From an uncultured Rhodospirillales bacterium (GTDB taxonomy: Bacteria > Pseudomonadota > Alphaproteobacteria > Acetobacterales > Acetobacteraceae): 38,217 bases of DNA. Positions 34,073-38,217 of the stretch are shown one piece after another; position 1 is the first letter of the stretch, and every line of letters begins with the position of its first letter. The position numbers and the translations under genes are program-made. The stretch is taken from the NCBI GenBank assembly GCA_945957135.1, contig CAMFLK010000008.1, positions 1 to 38,217 on the forward strand, in the 5' to 3' direction. The notes under the pieces were generated by a model. The model was not told the origin of the DNA and ran no database searches. It was given only the letters and a program-made list of their open reading frames with translations.

Positions 34073-34297
34073 TCAGGCGTGGCCGGCGGCGGGCATCGTG
34101 TCCTGCCCGGTCACGCGGACGACGGCTGCCAGAAGGCGCAAAGCCTCGGGCCCACCCCGGTCGGCCAAGCCGCCGCATTCCATCTCGCCGGCCAGGATCT
34201 CCGCCTGGCCGGCAATTGTTTCCGCGGCCCGCTGCAGGGCGGCGCGGGACAGGGTGAGCTGAAGATCCTCGGAGAGGGCGGTCCAGTCGGTCAGCAT
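34073..34297 (-). CDS. small hypothetical protein, 74 aa
   Basis: A 74-aa soluble, mostly helical protein starting MLTDWTALSEDLQLTLSRAAL, with no membrane span or known motif. GGAAA lies 11 bases before ATG 34297. It follows the hydratase-like gene by 98 bp on the same strand and converges with degP. Function unknown; the ordinary amino-acid composition and a plausible start make it more likely real than not. Confidence 0.5.
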   Translation of the reverse strand: MLTDWTALSEDLQLTLSRAALQRAAETIAGQAEILAGEMECGGLADRGGPEALRLLAAVVRVTGQDTMPAAGHA

Positions 34298-34395
34298 GGG
34301 CGGTCGTTTCCGCTGCGGCCGTTCTGGCTCGGGATGCCGCGGATTTGCGCGCGGTCGATCGGCGGATGATGACGTGGGCGGGTTAACGCCGTGTG

Positions 34396-35190
34396 TCAGG
34401 CGAGCGCGAATTCCACGGCGCCGAGCCCGCTGAATTCCACCCGCACCCGGCACGGACCCTCCAGCCAGACCGGCGGCGTCACGCTGCCCAGCGTCACCAC
34501 CTGGCCGGCGCGCAGGCCGCCGAAGGCGCGGGCCAGCGAGGAGCCGGCGAGCCAGGCCAGCGCGTTCAGCGGATGGCCGAGCAGTTCGCGGCCCAATCCG
34601 CGATGGCGCTCCGCCCCGTCCACGAGGATACGGCCCTCGATGGCTGCGAGGTCGGTTGCCTGCCAGCCCACGGCCGGCGCGCCCAGCACGGCGGCGGCGT
34701 GGAACATCTGGTCGGCCACCAGCGTGGGCGTGCCCAGCGCCTTGAGGTCGCCCATCGGCGGCGGGCCGTAGCGATTCTCGACCAGCTCCACCGAGGGAAA
34801 CAGCTCGGCCACCCCGCCGCGCACCGAGTCGGCGGTGTATTCGCCCGGCGGCAGGTCGCGGCCGAGCCGCACGGCGATCTCGCATTCCACGCCGACATTG
34901 CGGAAGCCGGACCAGGGCAGCACCGCGCCGTCGCCATGCAGGTCGGCCGCGCGCATGAAGCCGCCGAGCGGCTCGGTGAGACCGAGATAGCGCTGCATCG
35001 TGGCCCCGGTCGCGCCGATCTTGAACCCGGCGGGGGGCAGCGACTCCAGCAAGCCGGCCAGCGCCGCCTGCACCGCCTCGCCCTCCGCCTCCGTGCGCGG
35101 GGCGATGGCATCGGGCAGCGGGCCGGCCGGGCGACGCTCGCGCCGGGCGGCGAGCAGGGCGGCGGCGGCGGGGGCGGGATCGAAGTTCAT
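34396..35190 (-). CDS. 2-keto-4-pentenoate hydratase/fumarylacetoacetase-type protein
   Basis: A 264-aa protein of the MhpD/fumarylacetoacetate hydrolase-like family, which hydrates 2-hydroxypentadienoate-type keto acids. Family features are GFKIGATGATMQRYLGL, GVECEIAVRLGRDLP (the E-x-E metal site, here VECEIA), FPSVELVENRY and a C-terminal LRAGQVVTLGSVTPP. Its start overlaps the rlmB stop by 4 bp (ATGA), so it is translated from the rlmB transcript. No other aromatic-degradation genes are nearby, so the natural substrate is unclear. Confidence 0.85.
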   Translation of the reverse strand: MNFDPAPAAAALLAARRERRPAGPLPDAIAPRTEAEGEAVQAALAGLLESLPPAGFKIGATGATMQRYLGLTEPLGGFMRAADLHGDGAVLPWSGFRNVGVECEIAVRLGRDLPPGEYTADSVRGGVAELFPSVELVENRYGPPPMGDLKALGTPTLVADQMFHAAAVLGAPAVGWQATDLAAIEGRILVDGAERHRGLGRELLGHPLNALAWLAGSSLARAFGGLRAGQVVTLGSVTPPVWLEGPCRVRVEFSGLGAVEFALA

Positions 35191-36053
35191 GTCCGTGCCA
35201 GTTCGTAGAGCGCCACGGCGGCGGCGGCGGAGACGTTCAGGCTGTCGAGCCGGTTGGTGCCGCCGGGCATGGCGATGCCGGCCACCTCGTCGCAGGTATC
35301 GCGCGTCAGGCGGCGCAGCCCCTCGCCCTCGCTGCCCAGCACCAGCGCCACCCGCCGCCCGGCCAGCGCGGGGCCGGAGAGCGGCGCGCCGCCGGCATCG
35401 AGCCCCACCACCCAGCATCCCGCCGCCCGCAGCGCCACCAGCGTGCGGGCGATGTTCACCGCCCTGAGCATCGGCACCGTCTCCAGCGCCCCGGACGCGG
35501 CCTTGGCCAGCGCCCCCGTCTCCTCCGGCGCGTTGCGGTCCTGCACGATCACCGCGGCGATGCCGAAGGCGGCGGCGGAGCGCAGGATGGCACCGACATT
35601 GCGTGGGTCGCCCACCTGGTCCAGCACCAGCACCGGCCCCGGCCGCTCCATCGCCTGCTGCAGGGGCGGCGGCGCCAGCGGATCGGCCAGCAGCGCCACT
35701 CCCTGATGCACCACGGCGGCCCCGAGCAGCCGGTCGAGCCGGGCGCGGTCGGTCCGCTCCGGCGCCAGCGCCCAGGGCTGCGGCAGCCGCGCGGCAAGCC
35801 CCGCCTCCGCCTCCTCCGTCAGCATCAGCCGGCGCAGCCGGCGGGCGGGGTTGGCCAGCGCCGCGGCCACCGCATGCACCCCATACAGCCACACCGTGCC
35901 CCGCGGCGCCTCCGACGCCCCGGAATGCTGGGCGGGGCGGGGCGCCGGCCGCTGGTCGCGCGCCCCCTGCTGCGGCCGCGGCATCTCCAGCCGCGGCCGC
36001 CCCTCCTGGGGCTTGGACGGGCGGTGCGAACGCGGATCACGGGGCGGTTTCAT
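35187..36053 (-). CDS. rlmB: 23S rRNA (guanosine-2'-O-)-methyltransferase, SpoU/TrmH family
   Basis: A 288-aa RNA ribose methyltransferase. The first 50 residues are basic and disordered; the substrate-binding domain (WLYGVHAVAAAL) follows, then the SPOUT knot. SPOUT motif 1 is GDPRNVGAILRSAAAFG, motif 2 is VALVLGSEGEGL, and motif 3 is IAMPGGTNRLDSLNVSAAAAVALYE, all intact. It probably methylates G2251 of 23S rRNA as RlmB does; a related TrmH-type target cannot be excluded. It is divergent from the tRNA-Tyr gene. Confidence 0.9.
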   Translation of the reverse strand: MKPPRDPRSHRPSKPQEGRPRLEMPRPQQGARDQRPAPRPAQHSGASEAPRGTVWLYGVHAVAAALANPARRLRRLMLTEEAEAGLAARLPQPWALAPERTDRARLDRLLGAAVVHQGVALLADPLAPPPLQQAMERPGPVLVLDQVGDPRNVGAILRSAAAFGIAAVIVQDRNAPEETGALAKAASGALETVPMLRAVNIARTLVALRAAGCWVVGLDAGGAPLSGPALAGRRVALVLGSEGEGLRRLTRDTCDEVAGIAMPGGTNRLDSLNVSAAAAVALYELART

Positions 36054-36082
36054 GACGACGCCGTATAGCCCGGCCGCCAGCG

Positions 36083-36110
36083 TTGACAAGCCGGGCCATA
36101 TCGCAATAGT
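36083..36110 (+). promoter_or_regulatory. sigma-70-type promoter before tRNA-Tyr/tRNA-Gly
   Basis: A consensus -35 TTGACA (36083-36088) is followed after 16 bp by AATAGT (36105-36110). The tRNA-Tyr gene begins 37 bases later. The -10 is a partial match. Confidence 0.55.
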
Positions 36111-36147
36111 GCCGCGCTTCCTGCGGACGGCAGCGTCCGGTCGCGAT

Positions 36148-36233
36148 GGAGGGGTGCCCGAGTGGCTAAAGGGGGCGGACTGTAAATCCGCTGGCGCACG
36201 CCTACGTTGGTTCGAATCCAACCCCCTCCACCA
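36148..36233 (+). tRNA. tRNA-Tyr (anticodon GTA)
   Basis: Acceptor GGAGGGG pairs with CCCCTCC and CCA is encoded. The anticodon loop CTGTAAA gives GTA (36182-36184). The long variable arm (TGGCGCACGCCTACG region) is that of a class II tRNA, as expected for bacterial tRNA-Tyr. Confidence 0.95.
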
Positions 36234-36247
36234 GCCCCTCCACCCGT

Positions 36248-36321
36248 GCGGGTGTAGCTCAATGGTAGAGCCCCAGCCTTCCAAGCTGGTTATGAGGGTT
36301 CGATTCCCTCCACCCGCTCCA
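36248..36321 (+). tRNA. tRNA-Gly (anticodon TCC)
   Basis: Acceptor GCGGGTG pairs with CACCCGC and CCA is encoded. The D-arm TAGCTCAATGGTAGA and T-loop GGTTCGATTCC are canonical, and the anticodon loop CTTCCAA gives TCC (36280-36282). It lies 14 bases after tRNA-Tyr. Confidence 0.95.
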
Positions 36322-36331
36322 CCCCCGCTAC

Positions 36332-36360
36332 TTGACATCCCGGCCCGCCGGTTCTTTCTA
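36332..36360 (+). promoter_or_regulatory. possible promoter for tRNA-Trp-secE-nusG
   Basis: A consensus -35 TTGACA (36332-36337) is followed after 17 bp by the weak -10 TTTCTA (36355-36360). It is in the gap between tRNA-Gly and tRNA-Trp. The -35 is convincing; the -10 is poor. Confidence 0.4.
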
Positions 36361-36423
36361 CGCCCCCCAGGCTCTGATCGCGCGGCCGAAATCGCGCGCG
36401 GGATCGCCTGCCCCGGCAACGGG

Positions 36424-36500
36424 AGGGGTGTAGCTCAATTGGCTAGAGCGCCGGTCTCCAAAACCGGAGGTTGGGGGTTCGAGACCCTCCACCCCTGCCA
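36424..36500 (+). tRNA. tRNA-Trp (anticodon CCA)
   Basis: Acceptor AGGGGTG pairs with CACCCCT, the discriminator is G and CCA is encoded. The anticodon loop CTCCAAA gives CCA (36458-36460) on the stem CCGGT/ACCGG. It directly precedes secE, the conserved bacterial order. Confidence 0.95.
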
Positions 36501-36577
36501 ACCCTTCCGGGAAGGCGGACGAATCGGCCGCCGGGCATCACCCCGGCGGGCGGAGCTATGAAAGGCGGCGAAGGAGC

Positions 36578-36781
36578 ATGAGTGGCGTGGCGTTGAACCC
36601 GGCGAAATTCATCCGCGAGGTGCGCAGCGAGGTCAAGAAAGTGACCTGGCCCACCCGGCGCGAGACGCTGATCAACACCGGCCTCGTCTTCGCCATGGGC
36701 GCCATCGCCGCCATCTTTTTCTTCATTGCGGATCAGATCATCGGCATCGGCGTGCGCGCGCTGTTCGGCGTCGGGCTCTGA
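36578..36781 (+). CDS. secE: preprotein translocase subunit SecE
   Basis: A 67-aa single-span component of the SecYEG inner-membrane channel. The amphipathic N-terminal segment [18 protein letters not shown] carries the conserved KVTWPTR motif, and one transmembrane helix follows ([19 protein letters not shown]). The only strong ribosome-binding site, AAGGAG (36571-36576), is one base from ATG 36578 but ten bases from an in-frame GTG at 36587, so the true start may be that GTG. It is followed by nusG after 10 bases. Confidence 0.93.
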   Translation: MSGVALNPAKFIREVRSEVKKVTWPTRRETLINTGLVFAMGAIAAIFFFIADQIIGIGVRALFGVGL

Positions 36782-36791
36782 GGAGCGGACC

Positions 36792-37322
36792 ATGGCCAAG
36801 CGTTGGTATGTCGTTCACGTCTATTCGGGCTTCGAGAAGAAGATCGCCCAGCAGATCAAGGAACAGGCCGCCCAGAAAGGCCTCGCCGACAAGTTCGACG
36901 AGGTGCTGGTCCCCTCCGAGGAAGTGGTGGAGCTGCGGCGCGGCGCGAAGGTGAACGCCGAACGCAAGTTCTTCCCCGGCTACGTGCTGGTGAAGATGGA
37001 ACTGACCGACGACGCCTGGCACCTGGTGAAGGACACGCCCAAGGTCACCGGCTTCCTCGGCACCAAGCTGCGCCCCACGCCGATCACCGAGGCCGAGGCC
37101 GACCGCATCCTCAAACAGGCCCAGGAAGGCGTCGAACGGCCCCGCCCCGCCATCCTGTTCGAGGTCGGCGAACAGGTCCGCGTGGCCGACGGCCCGTTCA
37201 CCAGCTTCAACGGCACCGTGGAAGAAGTGGACGAGGAAAAAGGCCGCGTGAAAGTCAGCGTCTCCATCTTCGGCCGCTCCACCCCGGTGGAACTGGAATA
37301 CGCGCAGGTCGAGAAAGTCTGA
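36792..37322 (+). CDS. nusG: transcription termination/antitermination factor NusG
   Basis: A 176-aa RNA-polymerase-associated factor that aids elongation and Rho-dependent termination and couples to ribosomes. The NGN domain begins [15 protein letters not shown] and includes [11 protein letters not shown]. The KOW domain is [50 protein letters not shown] is 6 bases before ATG 36792. The usual rplK is not next; a NIPSNAP-family gene follows. Confidence 0.96.
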   Translation: MAKRWYVVHVYSGFEKKIAQQIKEQAAQKGLADKFDEVLVPSEEVVELRRGAKVNAERKFFPGYVLVKMELTDDAWHLVKDTPKVTGFLGTKLRPTPITEAEADRILKQAQEGVERPRPAILFEVGEQVRVADGPFTSFNGTVEEVDEEKGRVKVSVSIFGRSTPVELEYAQVEKV

Positions 37323-37363
37323 CCTTCCACCGCCTGAAATAAACGCCCCCCGGAGGAAACCCC

Positions 37364-37684
37364 ATGATCGTCGATCTGCGCATCTATACGTGCAAGCCCA
37401 ACCGCATGGCCGAATTCGTCAAGATCTACGAGGAACTCGCCTGGCCGCTGCAAAAGAAATACCTCGGCAACTGCCTGGGCTGGTACACCACCGTGGAAGG
37501 CGAACTGAACCGCGTCGTCCACCTCTGGGGCTACGAAGACCAGGGCGACCGCGAAAAGCGCCGCAAGGCCATGGCCGCCGACCCGGACTGGGGCAACTAC
37601 CTCGCCGCCGTCGCCAAAGCCGAAGTGCTGCTGAACATGGAAAACCGCATCCTCGCCCCGACAGGATTTTCGCCGGTCAAGTAA
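37364..37684 (+). CDS. NIPSNAP family protein
   Basis: A 106-aa small alpha/beta-barrel (ferredoxin-like) protein; it opens with [34 protein letters not shown] and has [12 protein letters not shown], the typical NIPSNAP pattern. The molecular function of bacterial members is generally unknown. GGAGG lies about 9 bases before ATG 37364. It follows nusG by 41 bp and is closed by a strong terminator, so it is probably the last gene of the secE-nusG transcript. Confidence 0.85.
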   Translation: MIVDLRIYTCKPNRMAEFVKIYEELAWPLQKKYLGNCLGWYTTVEGELNRVVHLWGYEDQGDREKRRKAMAADPDWGNYLAAVAKAEVLLNMENRILAPTGFSPVK

Positions 37685-37694
37685 GCGCAGGAAG

Positions 37695-37733
37695 GAAGCG
37701 CTTTCTTGGAAAGAAAGAAAGCGCTTCTTTTTT
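37695..37733 (+). terminator. intrinsic terminator after the NIPSNAP gene
   Basis: GAAGCGCTTTCTT (37695-37707) pairs perfectly with AAGAAAGCGCTTC (37715-37727) around a 7-nt loop, followed at once by TTTTTT. This is a textbook Rho-independent terminator 10 bases after the stop codon. It runs into a third copy of the A/T-rich repeat. Confidence 0.9.
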
Positions 37734-37762
37734 GAAAAAAAGAAGTAAAAAACTTTTTCTCG
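37724..37762 (+). repeat. A/T-rich hairpin repeat, copy 3
   Basis: CTTCTTTTTT-G-AAAAAAAGAAG followed by TAAAAAACTTTTTCTCG matches the copies at 15560-15600 and 15638-15675. It overlaps the distal arm of the terminator. The rest of the gap to 37939 shows no gene. Confidence 0.7.
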
Positions 37763-37939
37763 TTTGGCTGCGCCGTGGCTTTTTCTTCCAAGATCCCCAT
37801 TTTTGTTTTGGCCGCGCCACGCCGCTGGCGGTTGGGATAGGCGCACGCGCCCTCGCCCCGGGAATGACCCAGGGTAAAAAATTTTCGGGATAGCCGATTG
37901 GGGTTGAGGAAAAGGCGCGACCTGCGAGGGGCCGGAAGC

Positions 37940-38217
37940 CTATCCCGACCACTCGCCACGTCGCGGCACGGTGACCTTCCGCCGCTTGCGGCGGGACTCG
38001 ATCCGCCGCGGAATGACCGACCAGTTCACCGGCCGGAGCCGGATGATCCGCCGCCTTGCCTCCGGCTCGGCCGGCCGCCGGCGGGGAGAGGCGGCGCGGG
38101 CGCGGTGCGTCCGCGCACGCGGCTTGCGAACACGGGCCGGCACCGCCACCCCGTCATCCTCGACCTCCACCTCCGGCACCAGCGTGCCCGCCCGCCACTG
38201 GGCGAGCAGTTCGTCGA
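37940..38217 (-). CDS. partial basic protein, C-terminal 91 residues
   Basis: The reading frame is open to the window edge and ends at TAG (37942-37940); its 5' end lies beyond 38217. The visible part starts DELLAQWRAGTLVPEVEVEDD, then becomes extremely arginine/proline-rich (PRARTHRARAASPRRR), and ends VNWSVIPRRIESRRKRRKVTVPRRGEWSG. No family is recognised. A nucleic-acid-binding or disordered tail is suggested by composition only. High-GC DNA can fake such a frame, so confidence is moderate. Confidence 0.45.
   Translation of the reverse strand, partial: DELLAQWRAGTLVPEVEVEDDGVAVPARVRKPRARTHRARAASPRRRPAEPEARRRIIRLRPVNWSVIPRRIESRRKRRKVTVPRRGEWSG

Overview
The window is high-GC chromosomal DNA from an alphaproteobacterium, most likely an Acetobacteraceae-type member of the Rhodospirillales. 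This is inferred from the FlaF/FlbT flagellin regulators, the DUF1217 flagellar protein, the SPINDLY-type glycosyltransferase beside flagellin, and the dense palindromic intergenic repeats. No ribosomal RNA and no CRISPR array was seen.

Left part (1-16,500): a sugar ABC ATPase and permease; a minus-strand run of membrane protein, NAD kinase and half of a polyamine-type ABC importer; phnW; two amidohydrolases and a family-5 solute-binding protein divergent from an FCD-type GntR regulator, with two identical palindromic operators between them; then ftsK, a glutathione S-transferase and glyoxalase II.

Middle part (16,470-30,320): a methyltransferase, then a flagellar locus. On the minus strand lie flgE-flgK-flgL, then flagellin-flbT-flaF-DUF1217 continuing without a large gap into a TPR/methyltransferase, a TPR/O-GlcNAc-transferase-like protein and a second methyltransferase. 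This reads as a flagellin synthesis and glycan-modification operon. On the plus strand lie a fliK-like gene and flgD. Good sigma-54 (-24/-12) promoter matches sit before flgE and before fliK, and a weaker one sits before flagellin.

Right part (30,320-38,217): a 1.7-kb A/T-richer mini-island sits at the 3' end of a tRNA-Thr gene. It is bounded by an 18-nt direct repeat of the tRNA end and holds a DUF2971 gene, a truncated tyrosine integrase and repeated TGTGTATC motifs near both ends. Next come degP, a small hypothetical gene, a 2-keto-4-pentenoate-hydratase-like gene, rlmB, tRNA-Tyr, tRNA-Gly, tRNA-Trp, secE, nusG and a NIPSNAP-family gene, closed by a strong intrinsic terminator. A partial basic protein runs off the right end.

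The least expected features are: an 81-nt repeat present twice (32-112 plus strand; 24138-24218 minus strand) whose hairpin is kept by compensatory changes; the degenerate tRNA-Thr island; the flagellin-linked glycosylation/methylation cassette; and an amidohydrolase whose HxH metal motif reads DxD.
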